64,000 nt of DNA from Planctomycetaceae bacterium (GCA_011525785.1 WYBT01000009.1:1-64000), one strand, 5' to 3'; counted from the first letter of the stretch, positions 34,886 through 44,518 are shown. The notes: generated by a model from the sequence alone, not told the origin. Numbers and translations are program-made.

Positions 34886-35806
34886 ATGAGCGACGCGCGC
34901 GGCCCGGTGACCGTGTTCCTGCCGACCTGGAACGGCGGCGAGCGGCTCGACGAGGTGCTCGGCGCCGTGCGAGGGCAGCGAACGACGCGGCGCATCGTGC
35001 TGCGCGCGGTGGATTCGAGCTCCAGCGACGCAACGCCGCGCGTCCTCGCCAAGCACGGCGTCGAGTTCGAGACGATCGCGCAGAGCGAGTTCGACCACGG
35101 CGCGACGCGCGGGAAGGCGATCCTGTCGAGCTCGACCGAGCTCGTCGTGCTGCTCACGCAGGATGCCCGGCCGCTCGACGAAAACTGGCTCGAAGAGCTG
35201 CTTGCGCCCTTCGAGGATCCGCGCGTCGCGGGCGCGTGGTCGCGACAGGTCCCGCGGCCCAACTGCCATCCGTTCCAGCGCGCAAACCTCGAGGCGCACT
35301 TCGCCTCGAGCGCGCGGCGCGTGATCGAACCCTTGTCGCTCCCGCAGTGGGATTCGCTCGCGCCAGCCGAGCGACTCACACGCGTCGGTTTCGACGACGT
35401 CTCTAGCTGCGTGCGTCGCAGCGCCGTGGAGCGCACGCCGTTCCCGCGCACGCCGTTCGGCGAAGACATGCTGTGGGCGCGCGCGGCGCTGCTCGCCGGC
35501 CACAGGCTGGTCTACGCGGGCCAGTCGATCGTCGAGCACTCGCACGACCTGAGCCTGCAAGAGCTGACGAGCCGCGTCGCCCACTCGTACTCGCTGCGGC
35601 GCCGCGTCGCCGACGAACGCGCGTTCGATTCGGTGCTCGAGGTGATTCGCGCTGTCTACTACGCCACACGCGCGAACCTTCGCATCGCTCTGCGCGCAAA
35701 AAACCTTCGCGCAGCCGCCGAGGCGCTGCCGTTCGCGTACCTGCAGATCACCTCGGCGCGCCGCGGGTCGCGCTCGACGAGCTACGAGCCGCCGAGCGCG
35801 AGCTGA
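34886..35806 (+). CDS. GT2 family glycosyltransferase (rhamnosyltransferase-like)
   Basis: About 306 residues: TVFLPTWNGGERLDEVLGAV (N-terminal GT-A strand), AVDSSSSDATPRVLAKHG, FDHGATRGKAIL, and LLTQDARPLDENWLEELL with the metal-binding region. FGEDMLWARAALLAGHRLVY is the acceptor-side motif. A tail helix lies near the end. The ATG at 34886 was chosen over an upstream GTG at 34877 because it immediately precedes the conserved core; no clear ribosome-binding site supports either. The 3' portion (35486-35794) is duplicated at 37338-37646. Confidence 0.85.
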   Translation: MSDARGPVTVFLPTWNGGERLDEVLGAVRGQRTTRRIVLRAVDSSSSDATPRVLAKHGVEFETIAQSEFDHGATRGKAILSSSTELVVLLTQDARPLDENWLEELLAPFEDPRVAGAWSRQVPRPNCHPFQRANLEAHFASSARRVIEPLSLPQWDSLAPAERLTRVGFDDVSSCVRRSAVERTPFPRTPFGEDMLWARAALLAGHRLVYAGQSIVEHSHDLSLQELTSRVAHSYSLRRRVADERAFDSVLEVIRAVYYATRANLRIALRAKNLRAAAEALPFAYLQITSARRGSRSTSYEPPSAS

Positions 35807-35812
35807 GCTACG

Positions 35813-37153
35813 TCAGCGACCTGACATCGATTGAGCTTCGAGCCTGCGACCGTCGGGGCCGGGCGCCGTCACCGAGCGACCCGCCTCGGTGTCGAAGTGC
35901 CGCATCAGGTCGGCGGTCTGAGCGACGAACCGACCGTGCCCTCGCAGCGAGATCGAGCTCATGTCGCTGCTCGTCGTCAAGTCGCCCGTACGCGGGTTGG
36001 CGGGCAACAGGGCACGGAGCGTCAGCGGGAACACGCGAGCGTCGACGTTCTCGAATTTCAGGTTGATCGTGAAGCCCAGCGCGGGGTGACGGCGCACGAA
36101 GTCGAAGTCACCCAGACCCACAGCGAGGCAGTCCTCGGCAGTCGCAGCGGAAGACGTGTCGCTCCGCACTCGGGCGGTCGCAGGCCGAGAGCTCGCGTCG
36201 CACGAAAGGCCGAAGCCGTGCTCGAGCATCTGCGACTCGATCCACGGGTACGCCTCCGCGGACTGCAGCGTGATGGACTCGCGCAGCGACACCTGCGCGA
36301 CGTCGAAGGCCTCCTTCACACTCGCGTCGATCACGTAGGTCACGCCAGTCGCTTGCGAGAGCGAAGACACCAGGTCTGCGAGAGGACTCACGCCGGCCGG
36401 AACGAACAGCGAGCCATTTGGCGCCGGGAAGGCGAGCTCGAGAACCGAAGGCACGCTGCCGCTCGCGATGGAGCGTTTGCTCGCGCCCGCCTCCGCGTCG
36501 AGCTTGCGCAGCAGGTCGACCGCTGCGGCGAGCTCGACACCGCCACTGGTCAAAGCCACGGTCCGCGAGAAGCCGATGGGCATGATGCCGAGGCCTTGGC
36601 CGGTCCGCGGCAAGAGCGGCTTGAGCCGAGAAACGAGCGTGCCCGGATCGAGGTGCTCGAGTTGGAGCGTGATCACGAATTGCATCGCCGGGTGGCGGCG
36701 AAGGGAGTTGAGATCGTCACGAGTCGCCTTCATCAGCAGCGGCGCGCTCCGCGACGAGAGTTGGTGGTGATGCACGCCCACCGTGAGTGGCGTCACGTGA
36801 GGATTGCAGGTCAAGAAGAAGTGGCGCCTGGCCAGTTGCGACTCGACTTCGAAGTAGGCATCCGCAGCAGCGATCTCGCTCGTCGAGGGCATCAACGCAC
36901 GCGGCTCGCGCAGCGCCGCAGCGACTTTGGGGTCGGCGACCAAGTACGGGACGCCGGTCGCTTCGGACAGCGCGTCGAGCAAGTCGGCCAGCGAGCTGTC
37001 CGGCGCTGAGCAGATCAACGGCGCAGCTGGCGTCGGGAACAGAAGGTCGAGGTCGACGCGCGGGGCGGGTTGCTGCGCTGCCGCAGCCGCCGCAGGCCCG
37101 GACGTCGCGAGAGCAAGCAGGGCCGCAGCAGCCAGATTCAGAAGAGTCGTCAC
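35813..37153 (-). CDS. Secreted protein with duplicated secretin-N-like modules
   Basis: About 446 residues from a GTG at 37153 with signal peptide (TLLNLAAAALLALATSG). It has two tandem units of similar layout. The first has SSLADLLDALSEATGVPYLV, an ESQLARRHFFLTC helix-strand and LQLEHLDPGTLVSRLKPLLP. The second repeats the pattern with SPLADLVSSLSQATGVTYVI, IESQMLEHGFGLSC and LKFENVDARVFPLTLRALLP. Each unit contains an STN/secretin-N-like fold, as in the periplasmic domains of secretins, but the outer-membrane channel domain is absent. It lies between the intact GT2 gene and a truncated copy of that gene's 3' end. Confidence 0.6.
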   Translation of the reverse strand: MTTLLNLAAAALLALATSGPAAAAAAQQPAPRVDLDLLFPTPAAPLICSAPDSSLADLLDALSEATGVPYLVADPKVAAALREPRALMPSTSEIAAADAYFEVESQLARRHFFLTCNPHVTPLTVGVHHHQLSSRSAPLLMKATRDDLNSLRRHPAMQFVITLQLEHLDPGTLVSRLKPLLPRTGQGLGIMPIGFSRTVALTSGGVELAAAVDLLRKLDAEAGASKRSIASGSVPSVLELAFPAPNGSLFVPAGVSPLADLVSSLSQATGVTYVIDASVKEAFDVAQVSLRESITLQSAEAYPWIESQMLEHGFGLSCDASSRPATARVRSDTSSAATAEDCLAVGLGDFDFVRRHPALGFTINLKFENVDARVFPLTLRALLPANPRTGDLTTSSDMSSISLRGHGRFVAQTADLMRHFDTEAGRSVTAPGPDGRRLEAQSMSGR

Positions 37154-37337
37154 GGGAGCCTCCGCAGGGATCGTGTGGAACTGGCCGAGCCATTCGAGGA
37201 GTTCGAGCGACCTCGGGCGCCAGCTGGTTGCGCAACGACGCTCAGCGGGGACAGGTATCCAGGCCCTGTTTGCGCGCCGCGCCCCCGAGAGACGAGCCGC
37301 ACCCGCCGGGCTTCCGTGAAAGACAGCGAACCCCGAA

Positions 37338-37658
37338 GCGCTGCTCGCTGGCCACACGCTGGTCTACGCGGGCCGTTCGAGCGTCGAGCACTCGCACGAC
37401 TTGACCTTCCTGGAGCTGACGCGCCGCGTCGAGCAGTCCTATTCACTCCGCCGCCGCGTGGCCGACGAACGCGCCTTCGATTCCGCGGGAGAGCTCGTTC
37501 GGGGCGTCTACTACTCCGCACGCTCGAACCTGCGCACCGCTCTACACGCGCACAGCCTGCGCGCAGCCGCCGAGGCGCTGCCGTTCGCGTACCTGCAGAT
37601 CACCTCGGCGCGCCGCGGGTCGCGCTCGACGAGCTACGAGCCGCCGCAAGCGCGCTGA
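37338..37658 (+). pseudogene. Truncated duplicate of the GT2 3' end
   Basis: The frame (ALLAGHTLVYAGRSSVEHSH onward) reads as the last 106 residues of the GT2 at 34886-35806, with no start codon or upstream enzyme core. The nucleotide match begins at 35486/37338 and holds a constant offset of 1,852 without indels, at roughly 80% identity. It then becomes identical for 87 nt (35708-35794 and 37560-37646). The rest of the gene is absent, so this is a pseudogene fragment left by duplication or recombination. The identical block suggests recent conversion or selection. Confidence 0.85.
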
Positions 37659-37674
37659 TCGCGGTCAACGAAAT

Positions 37675-37713
37675 GCGCCGTCGACACTTGCACTGCGCAA
37701 GCATCGACGGCGC
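37675..37713. terminator. Bidirectional-type terminator hairpin
   Basis: GCGCCGTCGA (37675-37684) pairs perfectly with TCGACGGCGC (37704-37713); the loop can form an inner CTTGC/GCAAG stem. TTT follows on the plus strand and an A run (GAAA) on the other side, suiting both the GT2 fragment (plus) and the P-domain gene (minus), which converge here. It is the clearest intrinsic terminator in this region. Confidence 0.7.
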
Positions 37714-37769
37714 TTTGAACAGCGCTCAGGCGCTCGTTGCGCGCTGAGCGTTCCACGGCGAGCGCGGCC

Positions 37770-39656
37770 CTACGGCAGGTAGGTGAGCTCGATGGCGTCG
37801 GACAGATTGCTGCTGCGCGGGGCCGGCGGATCGCGGAACCAGGCTTGCACATAGACCTTGTCGCCCGAGCCCCACGGCGAGCCGGGCCGATTGGGAACCG
37901 CCAGTTGCCAGGCGTCCCAGTCGAGCGTCAACACGCCGTCACACGCTCCCGCGCTTCCGCCGGAAGTCTGCGCGCCCGTGCGCTGCGTGGGCTTGCGGAC
38001 GCACTGCCAACTCGTGCCCGAGCCCCACGGCGTCGGCGTGAACGCCGCGTTGTCGAGCCCGTAGAACAGGATGCCGTTCTGCTGACCTTCGACTTGCGAG
38101 ACCGTGAGCACGCACGGCGTGGTCTGGCTCGCGCTCGGGTTGCCGCTCGCGCCCATCGTTGCGTTGCAGCCGTTGGTGGACGTGCCGGCCGTGCAGTAGT
38201 TCGTGGGTCCGACCGGCGCACCGTCGTCGAAGCACAGTCGCCAACCGCCGAGCACCCCCGTGTCGCCGCCGGACCAGTCGTAAATCGTCAAGGTCCACAG
38301 ACCGTTGCTGACCGGAATCGCGCTGAGGGGAGTGTTGAAGATGCCGTGGAGACCGCTCGGCCATGCGCCGAACGACTGCGTGTAGTTGTCGCTCGGGATA
38401 TCGGTGCTCGGGGGGCAAGTGGTCGGCCAGGGCACGCCGAACGACTCGTAGATCGAGTAGGGCCCGATCATGTCGCAGTTGAGCCCGACGCTGCCGTTCG
38501 AACTTCCGAGGCGATGCAGCAAGTTGTGCTGCGCTCCAGTGGGATCGGTGAGCACGAAGAACAAGTCGCCGGCCCAGGTGTGCTGCGTGCCGAAGTTGAA
38601 GTCGACCTTCACGAGCTGCGTCGCGCCGAGCGGCGCCGTGACGATGTAGCTGGTCGAGTACGGGAAGTCCGGCAACACCGAAGGCCAGACCGAGCCCGAA
38701 CCTCCGGTGCCTGAGGCGGGAACCGGACCGACCGCGGCGCCGTTGGCGAAGCACACCGAGCTCGGCGGCGGCTGCGAGGCCTGGAACGTGAACGGCGCGG
38801 CGAACGGCCCGGCGCCGCTCGAGTTCGTAGCGCGCACGGTCCAGGTGTGCGGGCCAGCTGCGACCGGCGCCGCGAACGATGTCCCAGGCACGTTGGTCAC
38901 CACGCCGTCGATGTCGATGTCGTAGCTCGCAGCGCAGTCCACGCTCGACCAAGTGAACGTGACCGGATTGGTGGCGATCGCGCCGTTCGAAGGCGTGAGC
39001 AGCGTTGGCGCGGAACTCGGCACGGCGGGGCCCGCCGGCGTGCCGAAGCACAGGTCAAAGGACGTCAGCGCACCGATGTCGCCTCCGGCCCAGTCGTACA
39101 CACGCAGGGTCCAAGTCCCCGTCGTTGCCGCGATGGAGTCGAGGCGCGTGTTGTTGATGCCAAAGGTTCCCGTGGGCCAGGCGAGCGTTCCGCTTCCGAA
39201 GTTCTGGTCGTAGGTGCCCGCCGTCAAGGTCGCCGAGCCCGTGCAGGTCACGGGCAACGCCAGCGCAGGTCCAGTGCACGGCGGGATGAACACGTAGTCG
39301 CCGTTGAAGTCGCAGCTGAAACCGCCGGCGCGGACGAACACGTTGTGCAGAGCGCCGCTGGGGTCCTCGAGCACGAACTGCAGGTCGGACACCCACGTGT
39401 GCGTGAGACCGCGCGCACGGACCTCGGTGACGACGCTCGCGCCAGGAGGCAGCGAGGCGACGTTCAGCGCAAACGAACTCGGAGCGCTCGGGAGCACGGT
39501 CGGATAGGTCCCTCCGCCTGTGCCAGTGGCCGGGATCGGGCCGCCGTTGCCGGCGCCGACGGCGCAACCGAGAGTTTGGGCGCGAGCAGCGCCAGCGAGC
39601 AGCGCGAGGCTGAAGCCGGCGGCGAGCGCGAAGCGGGAAGTGGCGTTTCTATGCAT
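37770..39656 (-). CDS. Secreted protein with two P-domain-like modules and a shared C-terminal domain
   Basis: About 628 residues with a signal peptide (RFALAAGFSLALLAGAARAQ). Two proprotein-convertase P-domain-like modules, at about 30-205 and 295-470, each show the pattern TH(T/A)W.DL.F.L.DP(S/T)GA.HN and end in WTL.(V/I)YDW(A/S)GGD.G. Between them lies an Ig/FN3-like segment (about 210-290). The last 142 residues form the Cys domain (YC near the start, LFYG, CVRKPTQRTG, SGGSAGACDG, VQAWFRDP, NLSDAIEL) also found in the genes at 39908 and 50945 and, diverged, in 44622. No protease domain is present. The start is MHRNATS (ATG at 39656); an ATG at 39665 is possible. It is divergent from the choice-of-anchor B gene. 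Confidence 0.8.
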   Translation of the reverse strand: MHRNATSRFALAAGFSLALLAGAARAQTLGCAVGAGNGGPIPATGTGGGTYPTVLPSAPSSFALNVASLPPGASVVTEVRARGLTHTWVSDLQFVLEDPSGALHNVFVRAGGFSCDFNGDYVFIPPCTGPALALPVTCTGSATLTAGTYDQNFGSGTLAWPTGTFGINNTRLDSIAATTGTWTLRVYDWAGGDIGALTSFDLCFGTPAGPAVPSSAPTLLTPSNGAIATNPVTFTWSSVDCAASYDIDIDGVVTNVPGTSFAAPVAAGPHTWTVRATNSSGAGPFAAPFTFQASQPPPSSVCFANGAAVGPVPASGTGGSGSVWPSVLPDFPYSTSYIVTAPLGATQLVKVDFNFGTQHTWAGDLFFVLTDPTGAQHNLLHRLGSSNGSVGLNCDMIGPYSIYESFGVPWPTTCPPSTDIPSDNYTQSFGAWPSGLHGIFNTPLSAIPVSNGLWTLTIYDWSGGDTGVLGGWRLCFDDGAPVGPTNYCTAGTSTNGCNATMGASGNPSASQTTPCVLTVSQVEGQQNGILFYGLDNAAFTPTPWGSGTSWQCVRKPTQRTGAQTSGGSAGACDGVLTLDWDAWQLAVPNRPGSPWGSGDKVYVQAWFRDPPAPRSSNLSDAIELTYLP

Positions 39657-39907
39657 GGAAACCATCTCTTGTTTGCGTGCGTGAGTGCACGGCTGCCCAA
39701 CGTGCGAGCCCGTTCGACGAAACGACCTCCGCCTGGCCTTCGGCGAATCGGGGACGCGCCGCAGCTAGCGACGTCGGGTCGACGGTATCACGGCCGTGGA
39801 ATTCGTGGGGCGACAGCGGACACGTCGAACTCAATGCCCGACTTGGAGGGCTGCTACGATGCTCGGGCTCGCGCCTCCCCACACCAAGCCCAACGACTCG
39901 ATCCGCC

Positions 39908-42460
39908 ATGGGATTCACGCCCCGCCGCCTCGCCGCGCTCACCGCGGCCGCCGCCACGCTCGTCAGTGTTTCGATGGCCCACGAAGACGACGGCAAGGTG
40001 CGCGACAAGCAGCCGGCGTTCCAAGGTCGCGGCCTGCGCACTGGGGCGCCGCGCGTGCTGCAGAGCGGCGGCGGCGGCACGCAGGCGATCCAGTTCGCGT
40101 CGAACGGCGTGCGCCTGATGAGCTGGCTCACGCTGAACGAGCTCGGCGGCGCCGACAACGCCAACAGCCTGTGGGGCTACACCTCGCCCTCGGGCCGCGA
40201 GTACGCCATGGTCGGGCTCTCCAACGGCACGGCCTTCGTCGAGATCACGGATCCGGGCGCACCCCAGGTGATTTCGATCCAGCCCGGGCCCGGCAGCCTG
40301 TGGCGCGATGTGCGCAAGTATCAGAACTACGCCTACTCGGTGAGTGAAGGCGGCGGCGGCATCCAGGTCTTCAACCTGGCGCAGATCGACAACGGCATCG
40401 TGACCCTGGTGGGCAACGTGACGACAGGCGGCGACCTGCCCACGCACACGGTGTGCGTCGATGAAGCCAGCGGCTTTCTCTACCGCGCCGGCGGCGGCGC
40501 CAACGGCCTGCGCATCTACAGCCTCGCCAACCCCGCCAATCCCACCTTCGTCGCGAGCTGGGGCACGCGCTACGTCCACGAAGTGAGCGTTTTCCGCTAC
40601 ACGTCCGGCCCCTACGCCGGCCGGCAGATCGCGTTCGCCTGCAGCGGCTACAACGGCGGCAACACGGCGACGGGACTCGACATCCTCGATGTGACCAACA
40701 AGTCGAACATCGTGGTGCTCAAGAACCTGCAGTACTCCAACGCGGCGTACTCGCACCAGGCATGGCCGACGCCGGACATGCGCTATCTGTACCTCAATGA
40801 CGAGAAGGACGAGATCAACGGGCAGCCGACGCTGACGAAGGTCTTCGACATCCAGAACCTGTCGAACCCGATCGAGCGCCCCGGCTACACCAACAACAAT
40901 CCGGCGATCGGGCACAACCTGTATTTGAAGGGCAACAAGATGTACCAGGCCAATTACCGCAGCGGCCTGCGCATCATCGACGTGTCCTCGCCGCTGAACC
41001 CGACCGAAGTGGCGTGGTTCGACACCTACCCGGAGGACGATCTGCCGGCCTTCAACAGCCTGTGGAACGTCTATCCCTACTTCAGCAGCGGCCTGCTGAT
41101 CGGCAGCGACATCGAACGCGGGCTGTTCGTGTGGTGGGAAGGCGCTCCGAAGGTGCAGTTGAGCGTCGTGGGCGGCGCGCCGAGCACGCTCTCGCCACTG
41201 GGCGACACGCTGACCCTGCAGATGACCGAGACGACGCCGGGCGAATACCTCGCGGGCTCGGCGCAACTGCACTACGACATGGGCGCCGGCTGGGTCAGCA
41301 CGCCCCTGACCGCGCTCGGCGCCGGCAGCTTCGAAGCGCAGTTCCCGCTGCTTCCCTGCGGCAAGTCGGTGCAGTGGTACGTGAGCGCGCGTTCGCAGAA
41401 CGGCTTCACTTGGACCGAGCCGGTCGGCGCGCCGAACAGCGTGAACGTCTCGATGGTCGGTGAGAACGTGTCCGTGCTCGTCTCCGACGACATGGAGGGC
41501 ACGACGCCCTGGCTCACCTTCGGACCGGGCGACAACGCGACCGATGGCTTCTGGGTTCGCGCCAATCCCGTCGGCACGGCCTCGCAGCCCGAGGACGACC
41601 ACTCCGAGAACGGCTTCATCTGCTGGCTGACGAAGAACACGCACCCTCTGATCACCGCCGACGGCGGCGATGTCGACGGCGGACGTGCATCGGTCGTCTC
41701 GCCCAAGTACTCGCTGGCCAACGCGATCGATCCGCACGTGCAGTTCTGGTTGTGGTACTCCAACAGCGACGGCGCCAATCCCGGGCAGGACAAGTTCGAG
41801 CTGATGATCAGCCTCGACAACGGCGGCAGCTACCAGCCGCTGTACGAGATCGGGCCCACCGGACCCGACACGGTCGGCGGCTGGCGCCTGCACACCTTCC
41901 GCCTGCGCGACTTCGTGACGCCGACCAACGGCGTGCGCATCCGCTTCGTGGCGAGCGACCTGCCGCCCGACTCGCGCGTCGAGGCCGCACTCGATGATTT
42001 CGTGATCTTCGACGTGCTGCAGTGCGCTCCCGCGCCGACGAGCTACTGCACGGCCAAGCTCAACAGCCAGGGCTGCGCGCCGAGCTTGAGCTCGAGCGGC
42101 GCTCCCAGCGCGAGCAGCGCGAGTCCCTTCACGCTCACCTGCACGAACGTCATCAACCAAAAGGGCGGCACGCTGTTCTACGGCTGGAGCGCTTCGAACA
42201 CGCCGTTCCAGGGCGGAGTGAAGTGCGTGCAGTCGCCGGTGCGCCGCACGGGCGTGCAGAACTCGGGCGGCAACGCCGGCCCCGACGACTGCTCGGGTTC
42301 GCTCTCGATCGACTTCAACGCGCGCATCCAGAGCGGCGTCGACAACACGCTGATCGCGGGCGCGACGATCTACGCGCAGTGCTGGTACCGCGACGGCGCC
42401 GACCCGACCGGCTTCGGCACGGGCCTGTCGGACGCGCTCGAATTCACGATCGGACTGTGA
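39908..42460 (+). CDS. Choice-of-anchor B family secreted protein
   Basis: About 850 residues with an N-terminal signal (RRLAALTAAAATLVSVSM). The first half is the choice-of-anchor B/LVIVD-type propeller (NSLWGYTSPSGREYAMVGLS, ITDPGAPQVISIQPGPGSLW, HEVSVFRYTSGPYAGRQIAF, SYSHQAW-like AYSHQAWPTPDMRYLYLND, GHNLYLKGNKMYQANYRSGL). An Ig-like and a jelly-roll-like segment follow (about 415-700). The last 138 residues are the shared Cys-containing C-terminal domain (SYCTAKLNSQGC, LFYGWS, CVQSPVRRTG, SGGNAGPDDCSG, YAQCWYRD, LSDALEF). The function in the family is unknown; a surface location is inferred. Confidence 0.87.
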   Translation: MGFTPRRLAALTAAAATLVSVSMAHEDDGKVRDKQPAFQGRGLRTGAPRVLQSGGGGTQAIQFASNGVRLMSWLTLNELGGADNANSLWGYTSPSGREYAMVGLSNGTAFVEITDPGAPQVISIQPGPGSLWRDVRKYQNYAYSVSEGGGGIQVFNLAQIDNGIVTLVGNVTTGGDLPTHTVCVDEASGFLYRAGGGANGLRIYSLANPANPTFVASWGTRYVHEVSVFRYTSGPYAGRQIAFACSGYNGGNTATGLDILDVTNKSNIVVLKNLQYSNAAYSHQAWPTPDMRYLYLNDEKDEINGQPTLTKVFDIQNLSNPIERPGYTNNNPAIGHNLYLKGNKMYQANYRSGLRIIDVSSPLNPTEVAWFDTYPEDDLPAFNSLWNVYPYFSSGLLIGSDIERGLFVWWEGAPKVQLSVVGGAPSTLSPLGDTLTLQMTETTPGEYLAGSAQLHYDMGAGWVSTPLTALGAGSFEAQFPLLPCGKSVQWYVSARSQNGFTWTEPVGAPNSVNVSMVGENVSVLVSDDMEGTTPWLTFGPGDNATDGFWVRANPVGTASQPEDDHSENGFICWLTKNTHPLITADGGDVDGGRASVVSPKYSLANAIDPHVQFWLWYSNSDGANPGQDKFELMISLDNGGSYQPLYEIGPTGPDTVGGWRLHTFRLRDFVTPTNGVRIRFVASDLPPDSRVEAALDDFVIFDVLQCAPAPTSYCTAKLNSQGCAPSLSSSGAPSASSASPFTLTCTNVINQKGGTLFYGWSASNTPFQGGVKCVQSPVRRTGVQNSGGNAGPDDCSGSLSIDFNARIQSGVDNTLIAGATIYAQCWYRDGADPTGFGTGLSDALEFTIGL

Positions 42461-42493
42461 CTTCGAGTGCGGCGGGGACTCTTCTTGCTCGGC

Positions 42494-43588
42494 ATGAGAG
42501 TCCCCGCCGCGCTGTTGTTGCTCGTCGCTGCGTCGAGCTGTCGCACTCAGACGCCTTCCAAGGCTGACGCCGCGCTCAGCGCTGCGCCGGGTTGGCGCGC
42601 GACCGCTGCGCTCGACCTGGGCTCGACCGGCATCTGGACCACCAAAGTGCTCGACGTATTCGAGCGCTACGGCGGTCAGGAAGTCGTCGCGCTCGACGAC
42701 ACGGGCCGCTGTCACGTGCTGGTGCAGTACGCCGGCAAGTGGACCGACCACACCGCCGCCCACGACACGACTTGGTTCGGCGGGCTCACGCACGGCGACG
42801 TCGACGCGCGCAAGCCCGGTCGCGAGCTGTACGTCGGCGCCGCGAGCGGTCGCGTGTGGCAGATCACGCCGCAGCCCGAGGGCGTGCTCGACGCCAACGT
42901 GATCGCGGACCTCGCAGGAGCAGAGGTCCACACACTGGTGGCGCTCGAAGGCGAGCTCTTGGCCTTCACGAGTCCGGGCGCGATGTGGCGACTTCGCCCA
43001 CGCGCCGACGACTCGCGCTTCGAGGCGCGCGAGGTGGCTCTCACGCGCGGCCGCGTGCGCGACGCCGTGCGGCTCGCCGACGGCTCGCTCGCGCTGGTTT
43101 CGCGCGACGGAACGCTCGAGGTGCGCGCTGCCGACGCGCTCGAACGCGAAGGCGCGCTCGTCCTGCGCGTCGAGGGCGGCCTGGGAAGACTTGCCGCGAG
43201 CTCCACGGGCGTGCTCTACGCCGCCAGCGACGACGGTGTGGTCTGGCGCTGCGAGCGCGGGCCGACTGGCTGGTCGAACGAGCGCATCTTCGTCGGTCCG
43301 CAAGGGCTGCGCGGCATCGTCTGCGGTCGCTTCACGCTGCCCACGCCGCGCGAGGAGCTCGCGCTGTTCGGCTACAGTGGCGAGGTCGTGCTGCTCGCGC
43401 GCGCTGCGGAAGGTTCGTGGAGCTCGAGCGCGATCTTCACCGACCGCGACAAGGGCCACTGGCTCGGCGTGGGCGAACTCGATCAACGCAACGCCACCGA
43501 CGAGCTCGTCGGCTCGGGCTACGGCGGGCGCGTGTTCGTGCTCGCGCGCGAGCCGGGGTACGGACTCGACGCTGCTGCGCGACGCTGA
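42494..43588 (+). CDS. Predicted lipoprotein with beta-propeller-like repeats
   Basis: About 364 residues. The start MRVPAALLLLVAASSC gives a lipobox (ASSC). A GTG at 42467 would add nine residues. The body is repetitive in WD/PQQ-like style (RELYVGAASGRVWQITPQPE, LADGSLALVSRDGTLEVRAA, GVLYAASDDGVVWRCER, FGYSGEVVLLARAAEG), consistent with a beta-propeller. It follows the choice-of-anchor B gene by 33 nt and precedes an L,D-transpeptidase gene, so a shared envelope transcript is likely. No enzymatic motif is seen. Confidence 0.6.
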   Translation: MRVPAALLLLVAASSCRTQTPSKADAALSAAPGWRATAALDLGSTGIWTTKVLDVFERYGGQEVVALDDTGRCHVLVQYAGKWTDHTAAHDTTWFGGLTHGDVDARKPGRELYVGAASGRVWQITPQPEGVLDANVIADLAGAEVHTLVALEGELLAFTSPGAMWRLRPRADDSRFEAREVALTRGRVRDAVRLADGSLALVSRDGTLEVRAADALEREGALVLRVEGGLGRLAASSTGVLYAASDDGVVWRCERGPTGWSNERIFVGPQGLRGIVCGRFTLPTPREELALFGYSGEVVLLARAAEGSWSSSAIFTDRDKGHWLGVGELDQRNATDELVGSGYGGRVFVLAREPGYGLDAAARR

Positions 43589-43657
43589 CGATTCCGATAG
43601 CACCGCGACGCCGCTCGGGCGCTACAGCTCGACTCTCGCCAGCGCTATCGTGCGTCG

Positions 43658-44518
43658 ATGCTGTTCCGCAGTCTGCTGCTCGTTTTCGGCGCTCTCGTCG
43701 CGCCCGCCCAGGACTCTCCCGCGCCCGCGGCCGCCGATCCGGTGCTCGCACCGATCGAAGCGCGCTTCGCCGCCGCGCAAGTCGACCCCGCGCAGGTTGT
43801 GCCGCTGATCTTCTCGGTGAGCGCCGCGCTGCCCTCGCTCGACGGCGCCCAGGGCCACGCGCTCGCCGAACGCCTCGAACCCTTCGCCGCCCGCGCCTTC
43901 TTCTCGCCCGAGGCTTTGCCCGGCATCGAGCGGCTGGGGTTCACACGCCACGCCGTCGCCAGCGGTGAACTGCCCAGCGCGATCGCCAAGCGCTATCGCT
44001 TCGGTTCCGGCATGTTCGAGTACTGGAACGCCGGCTTCGACGAGCGACGCGTCGCGGCGGGCAAGGAGCTGCGCGTCCTCGATCTGTCGCGCAGCGCTCT
44101 TCAAGTGATCGTCGACAAGCAGCGCTATCGCCTCTCGCTGTGGGTTCAGACGCCGGGCGGCGAGTGGGTGCTGGCGATGTACGCGCCGGTCGGACTGGGC
44201 GCGCCAGAGTCCCCCACGCCGTCGGGCGCAACCACGATCACCAGCCGGGTGCTCAACCCCGCCTGGACGCACCCGCAGACGCGCCAGGTGTTCCCGCACG
44301 GCCACCCCGACAACGTGCTCGGCGGTTATTGGATCGCGCTCGACTCGGCCCCGTTCGGCGGGCGCACCGGAATCGGTCTGCACGGCTACACCGGCTCGCC
44401 GACGCCGGATTGGATCGAGCGCGGCGCTTCGAACGGCTGCGTGCGCATGCTCCAGCGCGACGTCGACCGGCTGTTCGACCTGGCGCTGGAGGGCACGCGG
44501 GTCGTCTTGACGCCCTGA
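43658..44518 (+). CDS. L,D-transpeptidase (YkuD) with LysM-like region
   Basis: A 286-residue secreted enzyme with a signal peptide (LFRSLLLVFGALVAPAQ). A LysM-like segment (HAVASGELPSAIAKRYRFGS, about 105-124) is followed by the YkuD domain with H242 (GIGLHGY) and the catalytic Cys261 in SNGCVRM. It would cross-link peptidoglycan or attach proteins to it. The stop is close to the family end. Genes on both sides encode exported proteins. Confidence 0.9.
   Translation: MLFRSLLLVFGALVAPAQDSPAPAAADPVLAPIEARFAAAQVDPAQVVPLIFSVSAALPSLDGAQGHALAERLEPFAARAFFSPEALPGIERLGFTRHAVASGELPSAIAKRYRFGSGMFEYWNAGFDERRVAAGKELRVLDLSRSALQVIVDKQRYRLSLWVQTPGGEWVLAMYAPVGLGAPESPTPSGATTITSRVLNPAWTHPQTRQVFPHGHPDNVLGGYWIALDSAPFGGRTGIGLHGYTGSPTPDWIERGASNGCVRMLQRDVDRLFDLALEGTRVVLTP

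Noticed and set aside
37338..37658. A small independent gene starting near 37401
   Set aside because: The residues are the GT2 C-terminus and the frame has no start or ribosome-binding site at the homologous point; a pseudogene fragment explains it.
39854..43603. A 1,249-residue minus-strand open frame
   Set aside because: It mirrors the choice-of-anchor B gene and the following lipoprotein; composition is repetitive Arg/Ala/Val without domains.
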